This document shows, in pieces, positions 28,256 to 35,785 of a DNA stretch of 35,944 nt; the first letter of the stretch is position 1, and each line of letters begins with the position of its first letter. The translations under genes were made by a program, and so were the position numbers. The notes beneath the pieces were generated by a model that was given only the letters and a program-made list of their open reading frames with translations, was not told the DNA's origin and searched no databases. This DNA is from a virus, in IMG/VR virus record IMGVR_UViG_3300031963_000471, positions 1 to 35,944 of that record; one strand, written 5' to 3'.

Positions 28256-30736
28256 TTAAAAGGGTAAATCATCACGTTTGGGTTGAAACAAATCCGGCTC
28301 GTTGTTATCCATTATTTCATTAGCCCGCGCCATTTCGGCATCTACATCAAGGCTAGCTATTTCTTCAGCTGTTAAAAAGTCGGTACGTTTAAATACATAC
28401 GGCCTGCCGTTGCAGCTCACGTCCACACGTTTTACTTCGGTTTTGCCCTCGGCCACATGCACACGTGCCCAGGTGGGGTAGCTGTAGCGTTTGGTTTTAT
28501 ACTTCTTCTTCAGCTGCTGAAGCTGCTCCATGGTAAACTCCGTTTGGCCAAGCATAGCAAGTGCATGCTGTTTCGATTTGTATTCAGCTTCACCAATAGT
28601 AATGAAGTGATAGGTATCCACCTTTAGCCTATCGCGCAGCACGGTTTCGATGTAGTTATCCTCGAAGCGTTTCAACTCAAACTGCTCTTTGATGTTGCCC
28701 AGGCTCATGTAAATTTCTTCAGGACCAAAGTCCATAAACATGGCGCGTACTTTTTGGCGCAGCTCTTTCTCAATAGTTGGTTTGCTGAATTCTATTACTT
28801 TCTTCAACGCTTCGGTTTTTATCAATTCAGGATCAAACCAAGCGCGATGGCGGTTAGGTACTTTTATTTGGCGGGTATTTAGGAAGTGAAGAAATGCCGG
28901 TATTTCATCTTGCATTTTTTGCAGCATGTTTACGTCCAGGTGCTCTTGTGTAAGTTTAGGTACTTTGCGAATCCAATAGCGCACATCATCATCGCTGGCG
29001 TATATGAAATTGTCTTCGTTGTTGGTAAAGAACAGGAACTTGCCAAAGAAGTCAATCTCCACATGATCCTTGCCTTTTGCGTTCATGAAAATTTTATCGG
29101 TGGTGGATAGCGCTTTTACTTTCTCTACCACTACCTGCTTATCAATCTTCGCCTCATCGCAAATTACCAGCAGCTTGCTTGCCCAACTGGCGTTAAAGTT
29201 GTCGCTGAGCTCTGCATTGCCTACTACGGCAGCATTTTGGGTAAATATGAGTTTTAGCAATTTGCCTAGGGTACTTTTACCTGTACCGTTTTCGCGACTT
29301 ACCAAACACAGAATCGGCAATATTTGAGTAGGGCGTTTGTATAACAAGGTGAGGTAATCAAGCCCAAGTTCCATTTCATTAAATACGTTTTTTTCTTTCG
29401 TTTTTGGGTCAGTCCAGTTCATATCGGCAGTGCCAAAAATGTGCGCCAAAAATTTGCGAATCGTTTCCCATTCGCCTTCTTCAGGCTCGTGTTCAAATGG
29501 AGCGTACATATTGAAACACCCATTTATCACCGGTTGGTAATCGATGTGATTGGGCACATTGCAAAAAGCCTGGTACTTGGGTATGTGCTTAAAAATGTTT
29601 TTGCCGTGATCATCGCCTATGGTGCCTTTCATCCTGCGGTGAAATGTTTTTTCAATCTCACCGTATTTGTTAGGGATATGTACAAAAGCATGGTATTGAT
29701 CGCCCACACGGAAGTAATTATTAGCCTCACCTGGTATTACAACCTCGCACGTATTTTTATCCTCGTTCCATTTGTAGCGCGTGCCGTTAAATACAAACTC
29801 CTTACTCAGTATCTCCTTGCGCTTTTCGCTGTGATACAGCACGAAATTATCTACGTTATCAAGTAAAAAATGGCGGTGCAGGTTGGCAATATTAAACGTA
29901 ATGTCGAGGCGAAAAAAGGAAGTAGGTTTACGGCTCAGGTTTAACAAATCATCCACTATACGCACCTCATCACCGGGCACAGTTACCAGCAAGTCGTCAA
30001 TGCCTTTGGGGTTATCGGGCAGCTCATCAGCTAGCTGATAGGCTGCGTAGCGTTTTACATCGTATTCATCCAGTAGGTCTTTAAAGGTATTGCAGGTTTG
30101 AAAGAAACCCCGCGGACGTTTGTACAAGTCAATTCCATCTTCCAACTCTTTACTAGTGATGTTGCGGCAATCGCCATCCATCAACCAAATCACGTTTTCA
30201 ACTTCGCATGTCAAAATCAGGCGTTTGATATCATCGTGCAAGTTGCCTGTGTTTTTATCTTTCATGTGCGTGATGGAGCTGAGGCCCACACATGGCATAC
30301 CGTGCATGGCAGCCTTAAATGCCTTGAAATAACCTTCGGTAATTACCAGCGTTTTCAGTTTGGTATGGCTGCGAAACGCATCAACCAACAAGGGCGGAAA
30401 AAATGGTTGCGTTGGCTGATCCTTAGGCAACAGGTATTTTATGGTATCGCCTTTTTTGCTTTTAACCGGATGCTCCAGGCGGGTGATGCAAAATTCATTG
30501 TGCTTCCATCGGCTGCCCTCTTTGGCGTAGCGAATTTTAAGGCCATCCACGGTGTAAACTAATATGTCAATGCCGCGTTCAGTTTCGCGAAATATGCGTG
30601 TAGGTACCAATATATCCGGTTTACCTACGCCACCGTTTTCGGCCAGCATCACCTGATTCATTTCATCGGTAACGCCAAGCTCCTGCATGCGCTTAGCAAA
30701 ATAGCTTAGTTCAGGAATTTGAATCTGTTCGCTCAT
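28256..30736 (-). CDS. Toprim/SF3-D5 replication protein (primase-helicase type)
   Basis: An 826-aa replication protein with a start at 30734-30736 (MSEQIQIPELSYFAKRMQEL) that overlaps the stop of the 66-aa gene by 4 bases. Residues about 128-195 form a Toprim-like fold: VITEGYFKAF with E134, and VIWLMDGD with D187 and D189. From about 440 the C-terminal AAA+/SF3 module has Walker A (ENGTGKST, 482-489), Walker B CDEAK (526-530) and a sensor FFTNNED, followed by DDDVRYWIRK, as in D5/P4-type viral helicases. Such proteins open the replication origin and start DNA synthesis. Full primase activity cannot be confirmed from the visible motifs. No polymerase is present in the window. Confidence 0.85.
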   Translation of the reverse strand: MSEQIQIPELSYFAKRMQELGVTDEMNQVMLAENGGVGKPDILVPTRIFRETERGIDILVYTVDGLKIRYAKEGSRWKHNEFCITRLEHPVKSKKGDTIKYLLPKDQPTQPFFPPLLVDAFRSHTKLKTLVITEGYFKAFKAAMHGMPCVGLSSITHMKDKNTGNLHDDIKRLILTCEVENVIWLMDGDCRNITSKELEDGIDLYKRPRGFFQTCNTFKDLLDEYDVKRYAAYQLADELPDNPKGIDDLLVTVPGDEVRIVDDLLNLSRKPTSFFRLDITFNIANLHRHFLLDNVDNFVLYHSEKRKEILSKEFVFNGTRYKWNEDKNTCEVVIPGEANNYFRVGDQYHAFVHIPNKYGEIEKTFHRRMKGTIGDDHGKNIFKHIPKYQAFCNVPNHIDYQPVINGCFNMYAPFEHEPEEGEWETIRKFLAHIFGTADMNWTDPKTKEKNVFNEMELGLDYLTLLYKRPTQILPILCLVSRENGTGKSTLGKLLKLIFTQNAAVVGNAELSDNFNASWASKLLVICDEAKIDKQVVVEKVKALSTTDKIFMNAKGKDHVEIDFFGKFLFFTNNEDNFIYASDDDVRYWIRKVPKLTQEHLDVNMLQKMQDEIPAFLHFLNTRQIKVPNRHRAWFDPELIKTEALKKVIEFSKPTIEKELRQKVRAMFMDFGPEEIYMSLGNIKEQFELKRFEDNYIETVLRDRLKVDTYHFITIGEAEYKSKQHALAMLGQTEFTMEQLQQLKKKYKTKRYSYPTWARVHVAEGKTEVKRVDVSCNGRPYVFKRTDFLTAEEIASLDVDAEMARANEIMDNNEPDLFQPKRDDLPF

Positions 30737-30933
30737 GCTTCTACTCCTTTCTTCATAGCGGTGAAAGCATTGCACACTTCACACCAAGTTGCACGATTGT
30801 GCAACCACTCATAGCGTGCAGCAAGGTATTTTTCAGCCAGTACTTTGTCGTGCTCTATATGCAGGAATTGAATATATTTTTCAATAAACTGATTTTTCTC
30901 TAGTCTCATATCCGGTTTGAAATGTTCGCTCAT
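30733..30933 (-). CDS. Small early protein, 66 aa
   Basis: A helical, charged protein (MSEHFKPDMRLEKNQFIEKY, then a Trp-rich YEWLHNRATWCEVCNAF with a C-x2-C pair). Overlaps both neighbours by 4 bases, tying it to the helicase gene. Its single C-x2-C is too little to call a zinc ribbon. Possible helicase partner; function unknown. Confidence 0.5.
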   Translation of the reverse strand: MSEHFKPDMRLEKNQFIEKYIQFLHIEHDKVLAEKYLAARYEWLHNRATWCEVCNAFTAMKKGVEA

Positions 30934-31301
30934 ACCTTGCCCCCCTCTTGTTGTACGAAAACTTCAAAACGCTCCCACGGATAGCCTTCTAATTTTACCT
31001 GCTTTAGTACGAAATCGATGCCGCATTTTTTACAACTATGCCAATCGGTGTCGATGTATTTGGTACTAAATACAACTTCAACATATTTATTGCACTTGGG
31101 GCAATCAGCCACAGCCCATATATTTTTGGTAACGTGGCTTACACGTTGAAACAACCATACCCCATCAGGGCGATGCGATTGTTTGGCTGTGCAGTAACTT
31201 GGCCCATACCTAAGTAGCACAGGTTTTGTGCCGCTCATTATTTCATCAAAATTGCGCACCAGTTTTATGTGCGTAGGGTTTCCCCATTCGAGTTTCATCA
31301 C
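30930..31301 (-). CDS. Zinc-ribbon-type early protein, 123 aa
   Basis: Contains C67-x2-C70 (ADCPKCNKY) and C90-x2-C93 (HSCKKCGID), a probable zinc ribbon in the C-terminal half. The N-terminal half (MMKLEWGNPTHIKLVRNFDE) has no motif and a basic segment suited to nucleic-acid contact. Overlaps its upstream neighbour by 4 bases and the 66-aa gene by 4. A role in replication or transcription control is plausible from zinc ribbon and position; nothing more can be said. Confidence 0.6.
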   Translation of the reverse strand: MMKLEWGNPTHIKLVRNFDEIMSGTKPVLLRYGPSYCTAKQSHRPDGVWLFQRVSHVTKNIWAVADCPKCNKYVEVVFSTKYIDTDWHSCKKCGIDFVLKQVKLEGYPWERFEVFVQQEGGKV

Positions 31302-31441
31302 TTGCGCACCTCCTTAACAATAGTAGGTGGCAGGCAAATAATCATATCCTGAAAGGCCATAATATTAAGCATTGAGGGCTTAAATGTGCCGCGTTTGGTG
31401 CGAGGGCGCTGGGGTTTACGGGGGGGTGTATACTGGTACAT
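31298..31441 (-). CDS. Short basic early protein, 47 aa
   Basis: Starts MYQYTPPRKPQRPRTKRGTF with a Pro/Arg/Lys-rich N-terminus and a hydrophobic C-terminal helix (LNIMAFQDMIICLPPTIVKE). An upstream in-frame extension is Cys-rich with poor coding character; I prefer the ATG at 31439-31441. Overlap with the zinc-ribbon gene is 4 bases. A basic N-terminus could bind nucleic acid. About 145 non-coding bases precede it. Confidence 0.45.
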   Translation of the reverse strand: MYQYTPPRKPQRPRTKRGTFKPSMLNIMAFQDMIICLPPTIVKEVRK

Positions 31442-31587
31442 ATTAGTAAGTGTTAAATGGCGGCAATGGCAAGAGCTTCGGCAGGGGTGCAACACTGTTT
31501 TGATTACAAAAAACTATGTATGAAAAACTACTACTCGTTAAATGTTGCTTGTGAAAGAACGACACCTATTGCTCTTGCTTTGCCATG

Positions 31588-31773
31588 TTATTGTTTTAAA
31601 AAGGTTTGAAAATACTCTGGCATTTGAGCCAAATTGATGATGGTTATATCGAATTGTTTTACGAATTGAACCAGCAGATGTAAGTCGGCAAACTGCACCC
31701 GTTCGTTATCATTATCGGTATTAATGAGTATGTGCTTAATGCCTACGTTGCGGTATTTAGCTGTTTTCATCAT
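31588..31773 (-). CDS. Small early protein, 61 aa
   Basis: An alpha/beta protein MMKTAKYRNVGIKHILINTD, followed by a helical LHLLVQFVKQFDITIINLAQ. The pattern is that of a small nucleotide-related fold, but no motif is visible. It overlaps the downstream end of the HTPEPW-type gene by 17 bases. No function is known. Confidence 0.45.
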   Translation of the reverse strand: MMKTAKYRNVGIKHILINTDNDNERVQFADLHLLVQFVKQFDITIINLAQMPEYFQTFLKQ

Positions 31774-32116
31774 TACCTCCTTCTAGGGCTTTGGCAGCTA
31801 TATTGGCAATGGCGGGGTGCAGCTCGCTGGTGTCGGCTTGTATTTGGCGTAGGGCTGCTTCGAGTTTTTCAATGCGCTCCGCAGCTTTGTGGTAAGCATC
31901 CAGCTCCAGGTGTTTTACTGCATCCCAAGTTTCGCGCAGCTTTAGCGGGCTTTCAATACCCGTCATGGCATTTACGCATTCAACTATGCGTGTTGCGTTA
32001 TCCGGGTGCACGGAGTCAGCAGTTATTTCCCAATTGCCACTCACTATAAATCCACACTCTCTATTAAGCTCTCTATAATTTGCAAATTTCCATGGCTCTG
32101 GAGCGTGCTTATCCAT
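31757..32116 (-). CDS. HTPEPW-type phage protein, copy 2
   Basis: A 119-aa protein with MDKHAPEPW at the start and NATRIVECVNAMTGI after it, then a helical coiled part (RIEKLEAALRQIQAD). The HTPEPW...NAxRIVxCVNA phrase is shared with the neighbouring gene, so the two are paralogues. Similar HTPGPW...ANARLIA proteins are common in phages of many hosts, and are usually early, non-essential and of unknown function. The stop overlaps the next gene. Role: unknown early accessory factor. Confidence 0.6.
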   Translation of the reverse strand: MDKHAPEPWKFANYRELNRECGFIVSGNWEITADSVHPDNATRIVECVNAMTGIESPLKLRETWDAVKHLELDAYHKAAERIEKLEAALRQIQADTSELHPAIANIAAKALEGGNDENS

Positions 32117-32537
32117 TGGAACCTCCTTTCACTTTGGCAAGTGCCTGCTCTGCTTTTACTAGTTCATGAATGATTGCAGGATTCGAGGTTGTTCTAAATT
32201 TCACCGCATTTGTTAGCTCCGTGAGTGCCTTAAACAGTTCGTCACGTTGTTCTTGCAGTTCGGCCATAGCATCGATGTCCTGATTGACGATGCGCTTCAA
32301 CTGGTCGCGCTCTTCGCTAAGAGCCGCAATGCCGTTTGATTGCAGCCACTCGTTCGGCACGTTCTTGCAAGCATTTACGCAGGCAACTATGCGGGATGCG
32401 TTTGCTGATATAAATCTGCTACCCATAAGAGACCAACACTCAGCTATACTTTGACCTTGACCTTGAATCGATACGTTAAAGCCATTTACATTTTCAATGC
32501 TTACCCACGGCTCCGGTGTGTGTTTAAATTCGCTCAT
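32109..32537 (-). CDS. HTPEPW-type phage protein, copy 1
   Basis: A 142-aa protein beginning MSEFKHTPEPW, with NASRIVACVNACKNV and a helical region including QLKRIVNQDIDAMAELQEQR. It is a paralogue of the adjacent 119-aa protein (same N-terminal phrase). Overlaps with both neighbours are 4-8 bases. Proteins with HTPxPW are among the most frequent phage accessory genes without a known job. The C-terminal half is Leu/Ala-rich and may be coiled coil. Confidence 0.6.
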   Translation of the reverse strand: MSEFKHTPEPWVSIENVNGFNVSIQGQGQSIAECWSLMGSRFISANASRIVACVNACKNVPNEWLQSNGIAALSEERDQLKRIVNQDIDAMAELQEQRDELFKALTELTNAVKFRTTSNPAIIHELVKAEQALAKVKGGSNG

Positions 32538-32845
32538 AGCTCTACCTCCTCTCCGGCTAAGGCTTTAAAGTAGCATATACTTGAGCCATTAAATGATAGT
32601 ATCCACGTTTGGCGGCTGGTTTCTTCGTGCCTGTCGCTATTCCACCATTCGGGTCGGATGGGCTTGCAGCGTGGGTGCTTCGCATTCATAGCAATTATTT
32701 CATCTACAATGAGTTTTTTGAATTCTTCAATTTGTGAATGGGAAATAATGGAGCGGTCGTGTGTGAGCAGGAAGTCTTGTACTTGCTGCTCCAGTTTATT
32801 TTTACACCCGTAAAGTTGGTCGCAGGTAATGAGGTGCTTTATCAT
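32534..32845 (-). CDS. Hypothetical early protein, 103 aa
   Basis: A soluble, charged protein MIKHLITCDQLYGCKNKLEQ, with a helical central part FLLTHDRSIISHSQIEEFKK and a Trp-rich segment near RPEWWNSDRHEE. Overlaps both neighbours by 4 bases. No zinc or catalytic motif. It is in the same early transcript as the HTPEPW-type genes. Function unknown. Confidence 0.5.
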   Translation of the reverse strand: MIKHLITCDQLYGCKNKLEQQVQDFLLTHDRSIISHSQIEEFKKLIVDEIIAMNAKHPRCKPIRPEWWNSDRHEETSRQTWILSFNGSSICYFKALAGEEVEL

Positions 32846-33249
32846 TTTTTAGCTCCTTTCTGTTTAGCGCTACTGGTGATGATGGGCCACAGCTGTTCTT
32901 TATCTACTACCAAAGGCTCGGCAGCAATTAGGTAAGTTGCGTTGCCGGTAATGCCTATTGATTTTGCAATTTCACGGGCTGTATAGCTGTTATTAAATAG
33001 CAATGCAATGCTTTCGCCTTTGTTAGCAGTGCGCAGTTGGAAGCCTTGTTTTTTATCTAACTTCAAGTACCAATCTTTTGGTGAAGCTTCATCTTGCAGT
33101 ATAATGCAGTACATACCCGGCTTTAGCTTTAGCTGCTGTACAGCGGTTTTACTAAAGGTAAATACGCCTGAACCGTAGTTTACATTTAATGTGCATTTAC
33201 CTGTATAGCTATGGCCACAGGTTTCGGGGGTAAATAGTTTCAGTTTCAT
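32842..33249 (-). CDS. Hypothetical early protein, 135 aa
   Basis: I use the ATG at 33247-33249 (MKLKLFTPETCGHSYTGKCT). The beginning (TLNVNYGSGVFTFSKTAVQQ) is beta-rich. The remainder includes SIGITGNATYLIAAEPLVVD, a strand-turn-strand reminiscent of beta-barrel folds. The tight 4-base overlap with both neighbours places it in the early transcript. No motif suggests a function. Confidence 0.5.
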   Translation of the reverse strand: MKLKLFTPETCGHSYTGKCTLNVNYGSGVFTFSKTAVQQLKLKPGMYCIILQDEASPKDWYLKLDKKQGFQLRTANKGESIALLFNNSYTAREIAKSIGITGNATYLIAAEPLVVDKEQLWPIITSSAKQKGAKK

Positions 33250-33491
33250 AGTTTTATCCTCCCTTGTTTTACTTCCCACAACACAGCATTTTTAGCCACA
33301 CGCATGCGGTTACGCGGATAGTCTTTAATTTCATAACGAATCATGGGGCCGGTGGCTACACGGAATTCTTTAGGTAGCATATCGCCCATGTGTATGTAGC
33401 TACCTACACGTGCTTTGTAAGTACGTTCCGGAAGTTGAACAGCGATTTGTGCAGCTGCTTTACGCAGCAGCTTCATTTTTTTTCCTGACAT
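33246..33491 (-). CDS. Hypothetical basic early protein, 81 aa
   Basis: A basic protein (MSGKKMKLLRKAAAQIAVQL, VGSYIHMGDMLPKEF, RNRMRVAKNAVLWEVKQGRI) with alternating strands and a strongly positive surface, consistent with nucleic-acid binding. Spacing to its upstream neighbour is 5 bases. No named family. Possibly a replication or regulatory accessory. Confidence 0.5.
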   Translation of the reverse strand: MSGKKMKLLRKAAAQIAVQLPERTYKARVGSYIHMGDMLPKEFRVATGPMIRYEIKDYPRNRMRVAKNAVLWEVKQGRIKL

Positions 33492-33496
33492 ATTGG

Positions 33497-33766
33497 TTAA
33501 TTTTTAAGGTTGATAAATTTGGGTTCATGGCATTGGCGGCAATCGTGCCGCTCAATAGGGTTTAGGTGGCCACAGGCATCGCAGGCATACACGCCATAGC
33601 TATGCAGCTTGCGTGTGCCATACAGTTGCTGGTTATGTATTAGCAGCGTTTGCTCGTGTACATTAGGCACCAGGTGAGCAATAAGGGCTTTATCGGCCTG
33701 TTCGGCATTGTGCAGTCCTAGTCTGGTGGTGCCGGTTACGTTTACGCGTTTACGTTTTACAGCCAT
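33497..33766 (-). CDS. Zinc-finger early protein, 89 aa
   Basis: Contains C62-x2-C65 and C76-x2-C79 (YACDACGHLNPIERHDCRQC), a probable zinc ribbon, after a basic N-terminus (MAVKRKRVNVTGTTRLGLHN). The layout fits a small DNA- or RNA-binding protein. One base separates it from the preceding gene and 5 from the next. It may regulate phage transcription or assist replication, but nothing decides this. Confidence 0.6.
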   Translation of the reverse strand: MAVKRKRVNVTGTTRLGLHNAEQADKALIAHLVPNVHEQTLLIHNQQLYGTRKLHSYGVYACDACGHLNPIERHDCRQCHEPKFINLKN

Positions 33767-33767
33767 G

Positions 33768-33983
33768 TTAGTTAATCATATCGGTAAGCGTACCTAGCAA
33801 ATCGGGTGTGTAATCGGGCTCAGCTTTATCGGCTACAATGCTGGCATGGTAGCGCAATAAGCGAGCAGTGCGCGCTATTTTTTCTGTGTTCATTTCGGCT
33901 TCATTAGCCAGTGCCCATAGCTTATCGGCTTCTATTTTGGCTAGCCTTGCCATGTTTTTGAGTTGAATGTTTTCCGGTGTCAT
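33768..33983 (-). CDS. Hypothetical early protein, 71 aa
   Basis: I begin at the ATG at 33981-33983 (MTPENIQLKNMARLAKIEAD). The protein is mostly helical (ADKLWALANEAEMNTEKIAR) with a short C-terminal tail. It overlaps the preceding frame by about 60 bases. No motif is recognised. The helices could form a coiled coil. Confidence 0.45.
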   Translation of the reverse strand: MTPENIQLKNMARLAKIEADKLWALANEAEMNTEKIARTARLLRYHASIVADKAEPDYTPDLLGTLTDMIN

Positions 33984-34095
33984 GTGTTGTTTTATTAAAT
34001 GGTTGTATTTTCCAGGTATGGCCCTCACGTGTGAGGTGATTAAGCAGGTCGAGAAACCGATCGCTCTGATTTTGGGTTAATAATTTTATATGCAT
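33922..34095 (-). CDS. Possible small early protein, 57 aa
   Basis: Starts MHIKLLTQNQSDRFLDLLNH (ATG 34093-34095), helical at first, then a Thr/Lys/His-rich, low-complexity tail that overlaps the 71-aa gene by about 60 bases. The first 35 residues look like a real protein; the tail may be read-through in the wrong frame or a natural overlap. It also overlaps the upstream gene by about 55 bases. Uncertain. Confidence 0.4.
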   Translation of the reverse strand: MHIKLLTQNQSDRFLDLLNHLTREGHTWKIQPFNKTTHDTGKHSTQKHGKASQNRSR

Positions 34096-34483
34096 GGTGT
34101 ATGATAAAATCAATGATTACGAACCAAGAATGCTGCGGACTATTAGCAGCCGGTATCATGTACCATAGTGACTGTTGGTGTGTAACGATGGCATTACACA
34201 GTGCACGCAGGTTAGGTTGTGTAAGTATGTGATTGCGTATGATAGCAATATGAGGGGCGTACAGTTGCAGGCACTGTACAGCGGTATAGGCTTTTTCGCG
34301 TTGGTTTGTAAAACGTGTTAATTCAGCTTTGTACCATGAAGTAACCCATCTTGCCATTAAGTTTTGTGCAATGGGAGTTGAAGCCACCACTTCGCTACGG
34401 CAGTGTTTAGCATGGCCTATTTCAATATGAAGGTGCGTAAGGATGCTGCCCCCAGCTAGCTCGGTATAGTTGCAAATGATCAT
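34040..34483 (-). CDS. Hypothetical early protein, 147 aa
   Basis: A helical protein (MIICNYTELAGGSILTHLHI, ARWVTSWYKAELTRFTNQRE, LQLYAPHIAIIRNHILTQ) with many His residues and a basic C-terminus. There is no zinc pattern despite the His richness. It overlaps the preceding 69-aa gene by 4 bases. Function unknown; possibly an early host-takeover factor. Confidence 0.5.
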   Translation of the reverse strand: MIICNYTELAGGSILTHLHIEIGHAKHCRSEVVASTPIAQNLMARWVTSWYKAELTRFTNQREKAYTAVQCLQLYAPHIAIIRNHILTQPNLRALCNAIVTHQQSLWYMIPAANSPQHSWFVIIDFIIHHAYKIINPKSERSVSRPA

Positions 34484-34689
34484 AAGTTGCTGATTAGGTG
34501 GTTGAGTTTCAAATCCGGATTTACAGTAAGTGCAATGGCTTTAGCCAGCCAGCTTTCAGCCATTTTCTTATTTACGCGGTATGTAAACACATCCTGTTTT
34601 TTACCGGCCTCAATGGCTCTATCCATGTGTTGCATATACTTATATGCAGCCCAATCGATGTTATTGATAATAAATACTATATCGCTCAT
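34480..34689 (-). CDS. Small early protein, 69 aa
   Basis: MSDIVFIINNIDWAAYKYMQ is followed by charged, helical KKQDVFTYRVNKKMAESWLAK and a hydrophobic end. The alternation suggests a small alpha/beta fold. The overlap with the next gene is 4 bases, and 2 bases separate it from the membrane-protein gene upstream. No motif. Confidence 0.5.
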   Translation of the reverse strand: MSDIVFIINNIDWAAYKYMQHMDRAIEAGKKQDVFTYRVNKKMAESWLAKAIALTVNPDLKLNHLISNL

Positions 34690-34691
34690 AA

Positions 34692-34856
34692 TCAGAAGTT
34701 TTTAAAGTAATCACGTGATTGGCGGTTACTGGCCGCTTTATTTCTACGCTGTGTACGCACTTCGGTAATAAAGCGATGGCTAATGCCAACCATAATGCTG
34801 GCAATGAGTACGAACAATAGAGCAGTGAATGGATCTGCAGTAAGTGCTTGAATCAT
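34692..34856 (-). CDS. Small single-helix membrane protein, 54 aa
   Basis: A 54-aa protein with one hydrophobic segment (about residues 10-26, FTALLFVLIASIMVGIS) followed by a strongly basic tail (HRFITEVRTQRRNKAASN). Its start overlaps the Cro-like stop as ATGA, a strong sign of coupling. Such early membrane proteins may alter the host membrane, for instance to exclude other phages. Function unknown. Confidence 0.6.
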   Translation of the reverse strand: MIQALTADPFTALLFVLIASIMVGISHRFITEVRTQRRNKAASNRQSRDYFKNF

Positions 34857-35128
34857 TTTACTAAGTGTTTAACAGGTGTAACATGTGCGACATTTTGTTT
34901 GTAGAAATCTGTAAGCCCAAGTGTCGCATCATACTTAGCTAGATGTGTCATTATACGCAACACATTGGGCTGAGTTGGTTGGCTGGTATTAAGCAGCCAA
35001 CGTCTTACAGTAAGGTTTTCTACCTCACATACAGAGGCTAGCTCATCAGTTAATTGCTTAACCAGTTCGGGGTTTTCGGCTTTCACGGCTATGTTAAATA
35101 GCATTAGTTTTAGTCTGTTTTGTATCAT
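34853..35128 (-). CDS. Cro-like HTH regulator
   Basis: A 91-aa protein with a helix-turn-helix pattern (about residues 28-50, ELASVCEVENLTVRRWLLNT), first gene of the leftward early transcript and divergent from the CI-like gene. I prefer the ATG at 35126-35128; a GTG three codons earlier is possible. A role as Cro in the lysis-lysogeny switch is typical for such a position. A box TGCGACA (35130-35136) overlaps its start region, so it or the repressor may regulate it. Two further boxes lie in its coding region near 34886 and 34922. Confidence 0.65.
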   Translation of the reverse strand: MIQNRLKLMLFNIAVKAENPELVKQLTDELASVCEVENLTVRRWLLNTSQPTQPNVLRIMTHLAKYDATLGLTDFYKQNVAHVTPVKHLVK

Positions 35129-35129
35129 T

Positions 35130-35200
35130 TGCGACACATTTTGTATTTAATGCGACAAATATTGTTACATTTGTGACAAGTTGATACACTCAAAGTCGCA
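35130..35200. promoter_or_regulatory. Immunity-switch operator with TGYGACA boxes at 21-bp steps
   Basis: The intergenic region between the Cro-like (-) and CI-like (+) genes has boxes TGCGACA 35130-35136, TGCGACA 35151-35157 and TGTGACA 35172-35178, exactly 21 bases apart (two helical turns), plus the reversed copy GTCGCA at 35195-35200. Possible promoter elements for both directions overlap them, but no -33/-7 pair has good spacing. The boxes resemble those in the array at 25.7-26.0 kb. Confidence 0.75.
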
Positions 35201-35234
35201 TATTTTTTCCACACATCGTGTCTCATTTGTGGAC

Positions 35235-35672
35235 ATGAATGCAACACGTAGTAAAACAGAGGATTTTAAAATCCATCGTGGTGAGATTGTACGCACCGTT
35301 GTGGATAAATTAGGTTTTGAGATAGCCGATTTAGCCCGAAAAATAAACGTAAGCCGAGCCACATTGTACCGTCAGTTTGATCGTGCAGACATGGATTGGC
35401 ACTACATTAATAATATAGGCCGACTATTACATCACGATTTCAGCAATGAAATACCGGAGTTAAAACTTCGGGATTTTGATAACGTAGCGCTAGAACAAGC
35501 ATCGGGGTATAAACCAGAAGATACACTACTGGACCGTGCGATAAAAGAGATTGACAAATGGAAAACCGAAGCGTACATCAATCTACAGGAGACCAATAAG
35601 TGGCGTGAAAAATATTATGAATTATTAGAGCAAACCCTACAGAATCAAGTAGGGGGCAGCAAGGGGCAGTAA
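35235..35672 (+). CDS. CI-like repressor with HTH and coiled coil
   Basis: A 145-aa protein starting at the ATG at 35235. A helix-turn-helix lies at about residues 29-52 (EIADLARKINVSRATLYRQF). The C-terminal part (about 96-138) is a coiled coil (LLDRAIKEIDKWK, NKWREKYYELLEQ) for oligomerisation. There is no LexA/CI-type Ser-Lys autoproteolytic domain, so induction must differ from lambda's. It is divergent from the Cro-like gene, next to the attachment site and integrase, as in many temperate phages. It is the likely immunity repressor and may bind the TGYGACA boxes; this binding is inferred, not shown. Confidence 0.75.
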   Translation: MNATRSKTEDFKIHRGEIVRTVVDKLGFEIADLARKINVSRATLYRQFDRADMDWHYINNIGRLLHHDFSNEIPELKLRDFDNVALEQASGYKPEDTLLDRAIKEIDKWKTEAYINLQETNKWREKYYELLEQTLQNQVGGSKGQ

Positions 35673-35721
35673 AACTCACAAAAATCTATGCAAAAACGTA
35701 GTAAATACGTGGGTAGTACAC

Positions 35722-35747
35722 AGGTTCAAATCCTGCCACCCCGACTT
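35722..35747 (+). other. Attachment core identical to a tRNA 3' end (probably tRNA-Pro)
   Basis: The segment CAGGTTCAAATCCTGCCACC followed by CCGAC contains a T-arm (GGTTCAAATCC) and an acceptor end CACCCCG plus discriminator A, matching the CGGGGTG acceptor start typical of tRNA-Pro. No tRNA body lies upstream, so it is only the 3' end, as in attP or an attL/attR junction. Phage genes on both sides favour attP. Confidence 0.7.
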
Positions 35748-35751
35748 AAAA

Positions 35752-35785
35752 AACTGCCCGCAAACACTGAGTTTGTCGGGCAGTT
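35752..35785 (+). terminator. Terminator between attachment core and integrase
   Basis: AACTGCCCG-CAAAC and GTTTG-T-CGGGCAGTT form a 14-bp stem with one bulge and an ACTGA loop. T-rich sequence follows on the plus strand; on the minus strand the stem is followed by TTTTTAAG. It may therefore act in either direction. Confidence 0.7.

Noticed and set aside
30098-30562. 154-codon plus-strand frame within the helicase gene
   Set aside because: Antisense shadow of a gene with clear helicase motifs, and no leader.
35160-35210. Exact promoters for the repressor and Cro-like genes
   Set aside because: TTTG and TATTTTTT-like elements exist, but none has the expected spacing, so I list only the operator region.
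35690-35747. Complete tRNA gene
   Set aside because: Only the T-arm and acceptor 3' end can be found; D-arm and anticodon arm are absent upstream. It is an attachment core.
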